From the NCBI RefSeq assembly GCF_049701115.1, contig NZ_JBNATX010000019.1:1-37997 (forward strand): a DNA stretch of 37,997 nucleotides. The letters run 5' to 3'. Source of the DNA: Thermoanaerobacter sp049701115. Lineage in GTDB: Bacteria; Bacillota; Thermoanaerobacteria; Thermoanaerobacterales; Thermoanaerobacteraceae. Made by a program: the position numbers and the translations under genes. The notes beneath the pieces were generated by a model that was not told where the DNA came from, searched no databases, and was given only the letters and a program-made list of their open reading frames with translations. This document shows, piece by piece, positions 8,887 through 16,222 of this stretch (its first letter is position 1; each line of letters starts with the position of its first letter).

Positions 8887-9339
8887 ATGGAACTTAATAC
8901 AAAAAATTTTGGAATTATCCATTACAATGAAGAGGATGTCATTTACTTTGAAGAAGGTATTCCAGGTTTTGAACACTTACACAATTTCTTGATAATTGGC
9001 GATGAAGAGGAAGATATGCCTTTTAAATGGCTTCAATCAATAGATAACCCTGACATAGCCTTTGTAGTCATTGACCCCAGAGTTTTTAAGCCGGATTATA
9101 CTTTTGAAATTGATGAGGAGTTAAAAAATTTTCTCGCTGTAGAGGATGTAAATCACCTTTTAATATTTGTGATTGTGGTAATCCCCGAGAAGATAGAGGA
9201 GATGACTGCCAACTTGAAAGCTCCTATAATTATAAATGCTGAAAACAACAGAGGAGTCCAGATTATACTGGATAATGATAAATACCTAATAAAACATCCT
9301 ATACTGGAGGAGCTTAAAAATGCTTATTCTCACGCGTAA
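8887..9339 (+). CDS. fliW: Flagellar assembly factor FliW
   Basis: FliW binds both flagellin and CsrA. When flagellin has been exported, free FliW sequesters CsrA and flagellin translation resumes (mechanism known from B. subtilis). The 150-residue product shows the family pattern VIYFEEGIPGFEHLHNFLII ... FKWLQSIDNPDIAFVVIDP and a C-terminal APIIINAENNRGVQIILDN. The ATG at 8887 follows GAGGAA by six bases; an earlier in-frame ATG at 8857 would add ten residues that the family lacks. Its last 21 bases overlap csrA, so the two partners are translationally linked. Confidence 0.95.
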   Translation: MELNTKNFGIIHYNEEDVIYFEEGIPGFEHLHNFLIIGDEEEDMPFKWLQSIDNPDIAFVVIDPRVFKPDYTFEIDEELKNFLAVEDVNHLLIFVIVVIPEKIEEMTANLKAPIIINAENNRGVQIILDNDKYLIKHPILEELKNAYSHA

Positions 9340-9547
9340 AATAGGTCAATCCATAATTATAGGGGAAAATGTAGAAGTAAAAATAGTAAGTATTGAAGAA
9401 GGGAAAGTAAAACTGGGGATTACCGCTCCAAAAGAAGTGACTGTATTAAGAAAAGAACTCATAGAAGTAATGGATGAAAATATAAAGGCGGCAGGTGTGA
9501 GCAAAGAAGCTTTGAAGGAGATAGAAAAATTTATTAAAAAACGCTAA
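9320..9547 (+). CDS. csrA: Translational regulator CsrA
   Basis: Dimeric RNA-binding protein that grips GGA loops in messenger leaders and blocks ribosome binding. The 75 residues begin with the invariant MLILTRKIGQSIIIG and contain VKLGITAPKEVTVLRKEL, including the RNA-contacting RKE region. Its RBS (GGAGGAGC) lies within the end of fliW. The only obvious local target is the flagellin leader just downstream, which carries two GGA sites. Its stop region overlaps the start of the sigma-28 promoter of flagellin. Confidence 0.97.
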   Translation: MLILTRKIGQSIIIGENVEVKIVSIEEGKVKLGITAPKEVTVLRKELIEVMDENIKAAGVSKEALKEIEKFIKKR

Positions 9548-9571
9548 AGTAAATCAAAAATATATCGATAT
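9545..9571 (+). promoter_or_regulatory. Sigma-28 promoter of flagellin
   Basis: TAAA at 9545-9548 (in the csrA stop region), 15 bases, then ATCGATAT at 9564-9571, six of eight consensus bases. The predicted start is near 9577, giving a leader of about 90 bases. Confidence 0.8.
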
Positions 9572-9595
9572 ATATAGTGAAAACAAAAGATGAAG

Positions 9596-9611
9596 CAGTT
9601 GGCGCCAACTG
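9596..9611 (+). promoter_or_regulatory. Perfect 16-base palindrome in the flagellin leader
   Basis: CAGTTGGCGCCAACTG is its own reverse complement. In the messenger it can form a six-pair hairpin near the 5' end, which may protect the highly expressed mRNA; alternatively it is an operator. Neither role can be decided from sequence. Confidence 0.5.
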
Positions 9612-9625
9612 TGAGGCAAAATTAA

Positions 9626-9658
9626 GGCAGGGATGCCAAAATAAAAATTCAAGGAGGA
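9626..9658 (+). promoter_or_regulatory. Two-site CsrA target over the flagellin RBS
   Basis: GGCA-GGGA-TGCC (9626-9637) is a four-pair hairpin that presents GGA in its loop, the preferred CsrA form. About twenty bases on, the Shine-Dalgarno AAGGAGGAAGG contains further GGA motifs (9653-9658). A CsrA dimer bridging the two would cover the ribosome site, as in the B. subtilis hag leader. Confidence 0.7.
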
Positions 9659-9666
9659 AGGATAGT

Positions 9667-10521
9667 ATGATTATCAACCACAACTTAAGTGCGTTAAATG
9701 CCTGGAGAGCACTTTCAATTAACGCTACAAACACTCAAAAATCATTAGAGAAACTCTCATCAGGTTACAGAATCAACAGAGCTGGAGATGACGCAGCAGG
9801 ATTGGCAATTTCAGAAAAGATGAGAGGACAGATTAGAGGATTAAATCAGGCTATAAGGAACGCTCAGGACGGTATATCTTTAATTCAAACAGCTGAAGGT
9901 GCTTTAAACGAAGTACACAGTATTTTACAGCGTATGCGTGAATTAGCTGTTCAATCTGCCAATGATACAATGACTGTAGATGATCGTAAAGAGTTACAAA
10001 AAGAACTTAATCAATTATTGGATGAAATAGATCGAATTGCAAAGAATACGGAATTTAATACTCAAGCTCTTTTAGATGGTACATTTTCAAATAAAGTGTT
10101 CCACATCGGTGCAAATCAGGGTCAAAATATTACATTGACTATTTCAGATATGCAAACTACTGCATTAGGTGATGGAACAAATACAATTAGTACACTTAAA
10201 GATGAGACTTTAAGTGGTTCAGGTGGGATTCAAACACAAAGTGATGCAGATGCTGCAATTGCTCTTATTGATGGAGCTATTAAATCCGTTTCTGCAGAAC
10301 GTGCTAAACTTGGTGCATATCAGAACAGACTCGAGCACACAATCAACAACTTAGGCGTTTCATCAGAGAACCTCACAGCAGCTGAATCACGTATTAGAGA
10401 TGTAGATATGGCTCAGGCAATGATGGAATTCACAAAGAACAACATACTCCAGCAGGCAGCAACTGCAATGCTAGCGCAGGCAAATCAGTTGCCACAGACA
10501 GTGCTCCAGCTGTTAAGATAA
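9667..10521 (+). CDS. hag: Flagellin
   Basis: Filament subunit of 284 residues. The N-terminal D0/D1 domain (MIINHNLSALNAWRALSINA, then KLSSGYRINRAGDDAAGLAI) and C-terminal D1/D0 domain (NRLEHTINNLGVSSENLTAA ... MAQANQLPQTVLQLL) are complete; the variable middle is short. The ATG at 9667 has the strong RBS AAGGAGGAAGG; a longer reading frame from 9577 runs through the leader and is not the protein. Expression is set by the sigma-28 promoter and probably by CsrA/FliW. Arginine codons switch from AGA/AGG in the first 60 codons to CGT/CGA in the middle third. Confidence 0.97.
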   Translation: MIINHNLSALNAWRALSINATNTQKSLEKLSSGYRINRAGDDAAGLAISEKMRGQIRGLNQAIRNAQDGISLIQTAEGALNEVHSILQRMRELAVQSANDTMTVDDRKELQKELNQLLDEIDRIAKNTEFNTQALLDGTFSNKVFHIGANQGQNITLTISDMQTTALGDGTNTISTLKDETLSGSGGIQTQSDADAAIALIDGAIKSVSAERAKLGAYQNRLEHTINNLGVSSENLTAAESRIRDVDMAQAMMEFTKNNILQQAATAMLAQANQLPQTVLQLLR

Positions 10522-10531
10522 ATAATATCAT

Positions 10532-10564
10532 AAAAGGGAGGGAAGACCTCCCTTTTATTTTTTT
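10532..10564 (+). terminator. Terminator of flagellin
   Basis: Ten-pair perfect stem AAAAGGGAGG / CCTCCCTTTT with loop GAAGA, followed by a T-rich run. It closes the flagellin transcript. Confidence 0.9.
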
Positions 10565-10580
10565 TCAACAAAGCTTTTTA

Positions 10581-10630
10581 CCTCTTAAAAAGGGTGATAT
10601 AATAATTCTTAAAGGTATCACCTTAAGAGG
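10581..10630 (+). promoter_or_regulatory. Inverted repeat around a -10 element, before the methylase remnant
   Basis: CCTCTTAA..GGTGATA (10581-10599, with a four-base insertion) is the inverted copy of TATCACCTTAAGAGG (10616-10630). TATAAT at 10598-10603 lies at the inner edge of the left arm; the -35 (TTTTTA at 10575, 17-base spacing) is poor. The layout fits an operator over a promoter, as expected for a regulated restriction-modification unit, but no regulator gene is adjacent. Confidence 0.4.
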
Positions 10631-10643
10631 AAGGGATTGTACG

Positions 10644-10934
10644 ATGAGATTAGATTTTACTGGTACTCTTGAGAGGCAATTGAGCATTTTTCCTGACGCT
10701 AAGCCTTTTCTGAAATGGGCAGGAGGAAAGACACAGCTATTGGATGACCTTTATAAGCGCTTACCTTCTTCAATACTTCAAAAAGGTGAAATAGAAAGAT
10801 ATGTAGAGCCTTTCGTGGGCGGCGGTGCATTCTTTTTCTTTTTGAAGAAAAATTTTAGGGTAAAAGAGGCATTTTTGATGGAGCAAACTTTAAGATACTG
10901 CAAAAGGAGGCCTTCAATGTGGTATATTTTTTGA
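10644..10934 (+). pseudogene. N-terminal remnant of a D12-class DNA adenine methylase
   Basis: The first ~75 residues match the start of Dam/DpnM-type adenine methyltransferases: PFLKWAGGKTQLL at residues 21-33 (SAM-binding motif I region) and YVEPFVGGGAFFFFL at 53-67. Intact enzymes have about 270-300 residues. Here the reading frame departs from the family after VKEAFLM and stops at 96, so the catalytic DPPY motif and the target-recognition domain are missing. No remaining methylase piece was found in the other frames. The end overlaps the start of the nuclease gene by 16 bases, so a deletion joining the two genes is likely. It cannot be an active methylase. Confidence 0.8.
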
Positions 10935-11890
10935 TTTCGGTTTCAAATAAAACAAATTTAAATTTATGTCTGAAATATGCACTGGCGGGTTTTACAAATA
11001 GTGTAAATGGGTTATGGACGTTCATGGAAATTCAAGAAGGCGATTTTGTTTCATTTTTGCATGGTGCTCGAGTTTTTAATCTTTACAAAGTAGAAAAGAA
11101 AGAGGCTATAAAAAATGCAGAAGCTCTTCCTCCATGGCCTCCTGTAACCTTTAAAACGTCAAGAAAAACTTATTATTTTCCCTTCCGTCTTTATTTGAAA
11201 CCATTGCGTCAGTTTGTTGAGTCTATGGTGAGACCGGAATTCGCTTATGTAGCAGAAAATTTACTTTTAAGAGGTGGTTATAGAAAAACACATTTTCAAG
11301 CAGATCAAACCACCTTACAATCAGTTTCTCAAATGGGAGAAGTTTACAACAAACCAATCGAGGCTTTATTGATAAGCAATTACAAAACCTTTGTCCCTTA
11401 TATTGTATGGGACAGAGAACTTGAATCATCGCCGGAAACATTTTACTTTCAGGAATTTATCCTTCAATCTTTGATAAGACAACACTTATCAGTCAGTACA
11501 AATCTTCAAATTTTCTTAAATTCTGCTGGTTTGGATACTTTCCACGCGGAAGATTTTGAAGTCCTTGGTGAGAAAGCTTTATCTGAAGGCTATGTAGATA
11601 TCCTTATTAAAGATCGCACGCCTGTTGGTTATTCTAGAAAAATTGTTTTGGAAATTAAAACCGGGAGTGCAAAATCCAAAGATATTGAACAGTTAGAAAA
11701 CTATACTAAAGAAATAGGTGAGGAATGTGTGGCTGGAGTACTTATAGCGCAAAAATTTTCAAGAAATCTCAAACAAGAGTGTGAGAAGAGAGGGATAAAG
11801 CCTTTTGTTTATACTTTTGGCCAAATTGAAAGGTCCCGTAAGTATACCTTAGAAGATTTAAAGCAAAAGTTGCAGCTCTTAAAAATCTGA
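10919..11890 (+). CDS. PD-(D/E)XK nuclease with an N-terminal EVE/PUA-like domain (putative restriction enzyme)
   Basis: A 323-residue protein read from a GTG eight bases after AAAAGGAGG. The C-terminal part carries a PD-(D/E)XK nuclease core: GYVDILI with Asp227, KIVLEIKTG with Glu245 and Lys247, and the helix IEQLENY (258-262) typical of these folds. The first ~100 residues (VYFLISVSN, GLWTFMEIQEGDFVSFL, YYFPFRLYLKPL) resemble EVE/YTH-like modules of the PUA superfamily, which in other nucleases read modified bases. That part is an inference from pattern only. It follows a destroyed methylase gene, so either it cuts only modified DNA, or it is inactive, or protection comes from elsewhere. 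Confidence 0.7.
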   Translation: MVYFLISVSNKTNLNLCLKYALAGFTNSVNGLWTFMEIQEGDFVSFLHGARVFNLYKVEKKEAIKNAEALPPWPPVTFKTSRKTYYFPFRLYLKPLRQFVESMVRPEFAYVAENLLLRGGYRKTHFQADQTTLQSVSQMGEVYNKPIEALLISNYKTFVPYIVWDRELESSPETFYFQEFILQSLIRQHLSVSTNLQIFLNSAGLDTFHAEDFEVLGEKALSEGYVDILIKDRTPVGYSRKIVLEIKTGSAKSKDIEQLENYTKEIGEECVAGVLIAQKFSRNLKQECEKRGIKPFVYTFGQIERSRKYTLEDLKQKLQLLKI

Positions 11891-11995
11891 AAATTCTAAA
11901 TGTCAGTGTAAAACCGTACATTTCATATTTATATTTTGAAAGCCCAAAAGAGGTGAAAATTTAAATAGAATCAAATACAGCACGAGCTTATTAGT

Positions 11996-12020
11996 AAATG
12001 GCGGGTGAAGCCCGCCATTT
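11996..12020. terminator. Hairpin between convergent genes
   Basis: AAATGGCGGG (11996-12005) pairs perfectly with CCCGCCATTT (12011-12020). It lies between the nuclease gene (+) and asnB (-), touching the asnB stop. T tracts on both sides are short, so it may be a weak two-way terminator or an mRNA 3' end stabiliser. The gap from 11891 holds nothing else recognisable. Confidence 0.5.
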
Positions 12021-13863
12021 ACCCTACTATGGAGACTTTGTAGTCTTTGAGCCACATGTTTATTTGTACAAAATAGGCAAAAAGTTGAGCAGAGCCCATT
12101 AATTGAGAGAACCACGCGGGATCAAAGGATTTTGCATCTGTTTCTACTAAGTCTTTTAATGCTTCTTTATCAATGAGTTGAAGAATGGGGGAGGAATTAT
12201 CTTCTATTATTTCTATGAGCCATTCTTTCACTATTGTTTTGAACAGAGGATTGTGAGTTTTAGGATACGGACTTTTTTTTCTTTCAATTACCTCATGGGG
12301 TATCAATCCTTTCATTGAGTATCTCAATATCCCTTTCTCTCTTCCGTTTAAATTTTTCATTTTCCATGGGATATTCCATACATACTCTACAAGCCTATAA
12401 TCTAAAAAAGGAACCCTTGTTTCAATGCATAAAGATCTGCTCATCCTGTCCATCCTGTCAATCAGCATAGGCATGAATCTTGAGAGATTAAGGTAGGAGA
12501 TCTCTCTTATTCGGGCTTCTTCTGGGTTTTCACCCTCTAATTTAGGAACCTCTTTTATTGCTTCTTTGTACCTTTCATTCAAATATTCTTGAGGACTTAT
12601 TTTTTCACGAATTTTTGGAGAAAGCAAACTCATTCTTTCGTTTACTTTCCTGATCCAGGGGAAAGTTTGAGATTCTAAAGCTTCTTTGCTTCTTAGCCAG
12701 GGATAGCCTCCAAATACTTCATCGGCGCCTTCTCCTGAAAGAGCGAAAAAAGAGTGCTTTTTTACTTCTTGGAAAAACAAATACAATGAAGAGTCAATAT
12801 CTGCCATGCCAGGTAGATCTCTTGCATGAAGAGCAGGCTTTAAGGCATATGCCAGCCTTTTATTTTCTAGTACTACGTATTTGTGATCTGTTTTAAGTTT
12901 CTCTACTACAGATTTTATCCAGTCAGAGTCAGAATTCGGTTGAAATTCGTTTGGTTTAAAATACTTGTCGTTGTCAACGTAATCTAGTGAAAAAGTTAAG
13001 AGTCTTTTACCCCTTTTACTTAACTCTTCCTTTGCAAAAGCCGATATAATAGTTGAGTCCAATCCTCCCGAAAGGAGGGATGAAATATTTGTCATGTCTG
13101 GAATTTGCCTTATGATAGAATCTTTTACAAGATATCTTACTTTTTCCATGGTTTCTTCCAGAGTATCTGTATGAGGAGCACTTTGGAGGGACCAATATTT
13201 ATGTATGGATAAGCTTTTTGGAGTGAAAATTGCAAAATGAGCTGGCTTTAATTCCAGTATGTCTTTAAAAATCGCTTGTCCCGGTGTGCGGGAAGGCCCC
13301 ATTACAAATATTTCTGCTAATCCATCGTACCCTACATTAGGCGTTATATATGGATGTTGAAGGAGAGATTTTATTTCTGAAGCAAAAACAAAGGTATTTT
13401 TTTTGATGCTGTAGAATAAAGGTTTTATACCAAAATGGTCCCTTGCTATTAAGACTTGATTTTTTGTTTCATCCCATATAGCAAAAGCGAAAATTCCATT
13501 TAGTTTTTTTAAAAAATCAAGGTCATATGCCATGTAACAGGTCAAGATTATTTCCGAGTCTGAGGAGGTCTGAAGGTTGTATCCCAGGGCTTTTAACTCT
13601 TTTACCAGTTCTTCTTTGTTAAATAAATTTCCGTCTAAGGTTATTGCTGCATTTTTTCCATTAATTTTTTTTGAAAACAATTGACTTTGTATTTCAGTAT
13701 TTGTTACAATTATTTCTCGGTGACCGAGTATGCAATGATCTGAGATCCAGAGTCGTAAATTATCTGGAGAGTTTTTCTTGCCAGCTAAGCACATTTTTTC
13801 TACAAGGCTTTGCCTGTGCAGTAGGTTTTCAGAAAAATTTACCAAACCTGCTATTGTGGACAT
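12019..13863 (-). CDS. asnB: Asparagine-synthetase-like protein without the glutaminase cysteine
   Basis: 614 residues with the two-domain layout of glutamine-dependent asparagine synthetases. The C-terminal synthetase domain looks intact: SGGLDS pyrophosphatase loop at 265-270, LSGEGADEVFGGYPW and ETRVPFLDYRLVEYVWNIPW. The N-terminal glutaminase domain is degenerate. The protein starts MSTIAGL where the family has MCGIAG, so nucleophile Cys2 is absent, and the NGE motif reads DGN at 77-79. It may use free ammonia or serve another amide transfer. RBS AGGAGG precedes the ATG. It is the only reverse-strand gene, inside the flagellar region. Confidence 0.88.
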   Translation of the reverse strand: MSTIAGLVNFSENLLHRQSLVEKMCLAGKKNSPDNLRLWISDHCILGHREIIVTNTEIQSQLFSKKINGKNAAITLDGNLFNKEELVKELKALGYNLQTSSDSEIILTCYMAYDLDFLKKLNGIFAFAIWDETKNQVLIARDHFGIKPLFYSIKKNTFVFASEIKSLLQHPYITPNVGYDGLAEIFVMGPSRTPGQAIFKDILELKPAHFAIFTPKSLSIHKYWSLQSAPHTDTLEETMEKVRYLVKDSIIRQIPDMTNISSLLSGGLDSTIISAFAKEELSKRGKRLLTFSLDYVDNDKYFKPNEFQPNSDSDWIKSVVEKLKTDHKYVVLENKRLAYALKPALHARDLPGMADIDSSLYLFFQEVKKHSFFALSGEGADEVFGGYPWLRSKEALESQTFPWIRKVNERMSLLSPKIREKISPQEYLNERYKEAIKEVPKLEGENPEEARIREISYLNLSRFMPMLIDRMDRMSRSLCIETRVPFLDYRLVEYVWNIPWKMKNLNGREKGILRYSMKGLIPHEVIERKKSPYPKTHNPLFKTIVKEWLIEIIEDNSSPILQLIDKEALKDLVETDAKSFDPAWFSQLMGSAQLFAYFVQINMWLKDYKVSIVG

Positions 13864-13893
13864 AAAGATAGCCTCCTACTCTAAGAAGCTTAT

Positions 13894-13923
13894 ATTATAA
13901 AGTATATTCTTAAAAGCTGTTTT
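13894..13923 (-). promoter_or_regulatory. Probable promoter of asnB
   Basis: Read on the reverse strand, TATAAT (13894-13899) is preceded at 18 bases by AAAACA, which keeps only the ACA half of a -35. The transcript would begin shortly before the AGGAGG site. Confidence 0.45.
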
Positions 13924-13965
13924 TAGTCCGTAAAGAATATTTTTAATTAAATTTTAATCTTTCTG

Positions 13966-13974
13966 TGGTATAAT
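13966..13974 (+). promoter_or_regulatory. Extended -10 promoter of the Spo0E-like gene
   Basis: TGG-TATAAT is an extended -10 element (TGnTATAAT). No -35 match is seen. The same TGTGGTATAAT string occurs before the amidohydrolase at 32337-32347. Confidence 0.6.
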
Positions 13975-14003
13975 GATATTAAGTTTTTGCAGGAGGAAAT
14001 AAA

Positions 14004-14186
14004 ATGAATAAGGTGATAAAAGAGTATTATTATGAGGAAAATGAGATTGCGGAGAAAATAAAAGAATTAAAGAAAAAATTAGATGAGACTGATCTCCAGG
14101 CTCCGAAGGTTTTGGAACTTAGTAGAGAGCTTGATAGATTGATTGTACTTTACATGAAGGGGCAGTGGCAGGCAAAACAGGATTAA
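14004..14186 (+). CDS. Spo0E-like aspartyl-phosphate phosphatase
   Basis: Spo0E-type proteins remove phosphate from Spo0A~P and so hold back sporulation. This 60-residue protein has the family size and its signature at residues 39-50 (LSRELDRLIVLY, of the S-x-E-L-D-x-L-I-x-x-Y type), within a two-helix hairpin (AEKIKELKKKL ... LELSRELDRLI). RBS GCAGGAGG, an extended -10 promoter and its own terminator make it a single-gene unit. It lies between asnB and the flaG sigma-28 promoter, so a link of sporulation and motility timing is possible but not shown. Confidence 0.88.
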   Translation: MNKVIKEYYYEENEIAEKIKELKKKLDETDLQAPKVLELSRELDRLIVLYMKGQWQAKQD

Positions 14187-14208
14187 GTTTTGCCTGCCTT
14201 TTATCTTT
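14167..14208 (+). terminator. Terminator of the Spo0E-like gene
   Basis: A twelve-pair perfect stem GGCAGGCAAAAC / GTTTTGCCTGCC encloses the stop codon in its loop and is followed by TTTTATCTTT. Confidence 0.88.
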
Positions 14209-14221
14209 ATGTAAAAAAATT

Positions 14222-14248
14222 TAAACTTTTTAAAATACATGACGATAT
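14222..14248 (+). promoter_or_regulatory. Sigma-28 promoter of flaG-fliD-fliS
   Basis: TAAA at 14222-14225, 15 bases, then GACGATAT at 14241-14248, one base off the SigD -10 consensus. It starts the second late flagellar operon. Confidence 0.8.
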
Positions 14249-14311
14249 TTATAATAGCAGAAGGGAGAAGTCACAAAGGATAAATTTTCACTGTAGGGGG
14301 TAAAAACAGGG

Positions 14312-14653
14312 ATGTTACAGAGTATAAACAATGCGAATATAACTCAGATTCCTTCTTCGAGTTTTAAGAAGGAAAGTGTCCTTGTGGATGAAATTAAAAC
14401 AGTGAAAGATATTCTGAGCAAGCCTGTGGACGAAGATAAGCTCGATAGAGAGCTTAACAGAGAAAACAGGAGGATAGCTATTGACCGTACATATTTTGAA
14501 TTTTCTGTTCACAAACCTACCAATACAATTGTAGTGAAAATTGTGGACAGTGAAACTAATGAGGTTATAGATGAGATTCCTCCAGAGAAGATATTGGACC
14601 TTGTAGCAGGTTTGTGGAAAATAGCGGGACTTTTTGTGGATAGGAAAATATAG
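14312..14653 (+). CDS. flaG: FlaG family flagellar protein
   Basis: 113 residues, of usual FlaG length, with the family's conserved C-terminal half: FEFSVHKPTNTIVVKIVDS, then TNEVIDEIPPEKILDLVAGL. The N-terminal half is polar and poorly conserved. FlaG is encoded next to the filament cap gene and is thought to affect filament length; how is not settled. AGGGGG lies 10 bases before the ATG. First gene of the sigma-28 unit flaG-fliD-fliS-fliT-like. Confidence 0.9.
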   Translation: MLQSINNANITQIPSSSFKKESVLVDEIKTVKDILSKPVDEDKLDRELNRENRRIAIDRTYFEFSVHKPTNTIVVKIVDSETNEVIDEIPPEKILDLVAGLWKIAGLFVDRKI

Positions 14654-14664
14654 GAGGTGTGTTT

Positions 14665-16209
14665 ATGGACCCTATCAGTATGAACAGTTATAATGTGAGC
14701 AGTTTATTGAGAATAGGTGGGCTTGCTACAGGGCTGGATACTGATTCAATAGTTAAACAGCTTATGAAAGTGGCAAGTTTGCCCCTTGATAAGTTGAATC
14801 AACAAAAGCAGTGGTATCAGTGGCAGCAGGAAGATTTGAGAGACATAAATGCAAAGCTTATGAATTTGAGAAATAATGTGGTCGCCAGTTTGAGGCTGCA
14901 GAGTACCTTTATGGCTAAAACTGTTACGTCCTCAAATCCTTCTGTTGCTACTGCTACAGCAGGAGCAAATGCAGTAAATGGGACGTATATATTAAATGTG
15001 CAAAATCTAGCAAAAGCGGCTTATAGGACAGGTAATGGTTTCAATACAGATCCGAATACTGCACTTGGTAAAGCGGGTACTATTAAAATAAATAATGTAA
15101 GTATTTCAATTACTCCTGATGATTCACTAAATACCATAATATCAAAAATTAACAATTCTACTGCAGGAGTAACTGTTACATACGACGCTAGTTTAGGCAG
15201 AGTGTTCTTTATTTCGAAAACTACAGGACAGTCTGCTAAGATCGATTTTACTGGTTCTGATGCGGGAGGATATGATGTATTGACTAATAACTTTAAAATA
15301 ACGGGGCTTACATTAGATTCTACAACAAATACAGTAACGGATGGTTCAATTGCTTCCGGAGAAGATGCAGAATTTACCATAAATAATGATCCCACAAAAA
15401 TATACAAAAGTACTAATAGTTTTACACTATTAGGATTAAATATCACTCTTACTGGCACAGGGACTACTAACCTCACTGTTTCAACAGACGTAGACAAAAT
15501 TTATAACACGATTAAAAATTTTGTAGATACCTATAACGATGTAATTACGCAGATGCACACTAAACTCACAGAAAAAAGGTATTACGATTATCCGCCTCTC
15601 ACAGATGAGCAGAAGCAGGCGATGAAGGAAAATGATATAAAATTGTGGGAAGAAAAAGCCAGATCAGGCGATTTGGCTAATGATGAAACTTTGATGAGGG
15701 CGTATTATTCATTGAGGCAAGCAATTTCTTCTACTGTATCTGGTGCAGGGTCATTAAGCTCTATTGGAATTACTACAGGGCAGTGGTACGAAGGTGGGAA
15801 GCTTTATATTGACGAAGCTAAATTAAAAGATGCGATTGCTAACAATCTCAATAGTGTTATACAGATATTTACAGGTGTTTACAGTTCTGATGGCACTACT
15901 TTGGTCTCAAAAGGCATTGCACAGCAACTTTATGGCTATTTTGAAAATGGCACATTTAAAGAAGGTGTACTGGGAACAGCAATAAATGCTATAACGCGCA
16001 AAGCAGGAAGCTCAACACAACTTTATGACAATAGCTTCATAGGCAATAGGATAAGGGAAATAGACGATAGAATTGCAGAAATGCAAAAAAGGCTAAAAGA
16101 TTTAGAAGATAGGTATTACAGGCAGTTTTCACAGTTGGAAATTTTTGTTGGACAGATGAATACGCAAAGCGCATGGTTAAATCAGCAAATTGGGATTATG
16201 ACTAAGTAA
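14665..16209 (+). CDS. fliD: Flagellar filament cap protein FliD
   Basis: FliD (HAP2) caps the growing filament and folds flagellin into place. 514 residues with the N-terminal FliD signature (LLRIGGLATGLDTDSIVKQL, then QQKQWYQWQQEDLRDINAKL), a threonine- and glycine-rich exposed middle, and a C-terminal coiled coil (NRIREIDDRIAEMQKRLKDL ... QLEIFVGQMN). The ATG at 14665 is seven bases from AGGAGG; GTG at 14659 is too close. Co-transcribed with flaG and fliS. Confidence 0.95.
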   Translation: MDPISMNSYNVSSLLRIGGLATGLDTDSIVKQLMKVASLPLDKLNQQKQWYQWQQEDLRDINAKLMNLRNNVVASLRLQSTFMAKTVTSSNPSVATATAGANAVNGTYILNVQNLAKAAYRTGNGFNTDPNTALGKAGTIKINNVSISITPDDSLNTIISKINNSTAGVTVTYDASLGRVFFISKTTGQSAKIDFTGSDAGGYDVLTNNFKITGLTLDSTTNTVTDGSIASGEDAEFTINNDPTKIYKSTNSFTLLGLNITLTGTGTTNLTVSTDVDKIYNTIKNFVDTYNDVITQMHTKLTEKRYYDYPPLTDEQKQAMKENDIKLWEEKARSGDLANDETLMRAYYSLRQAISSTVSGAGSLSSIGITTGQWYEGGKLYIDEAKLKDAIANNLNSVIQIFTGVYSSDGTTLVSKGIAQQLYGYFENGTFKEGVLGTAINAITRKAGSSTQLYDNSFIGNRIREIDDRIAEMQKRLKDLEDRYYRQFSQLEIFVGQMNTQSAWLNQQIGIMTK

Positions 16210-16222
16210 GGGGGTCCAGAAA

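Noticed and set aside
9577..9666. 30-residue N-terminal extension of flagellin
   Set aside because: The reading frame is open but runs through the leader with its hairpins; the flagellin family begins at MIINHN and has the strong RBS there.
10856..10918. Frameshifted continuation of the methylase in the nuclease frame
   Set aside because: The nuclease frame is open back to a TAG at 10856, but the residues read there do not resemble the methylase continuation, so a deletion is more likely than a simple frameshift.
11223..11441. Reverse-strand open frames inside the nuclease and in many other genes
   Set aside because: They lack ribosome sites and recognisable domains and lie opposite well-supported genes; treated as shadows.
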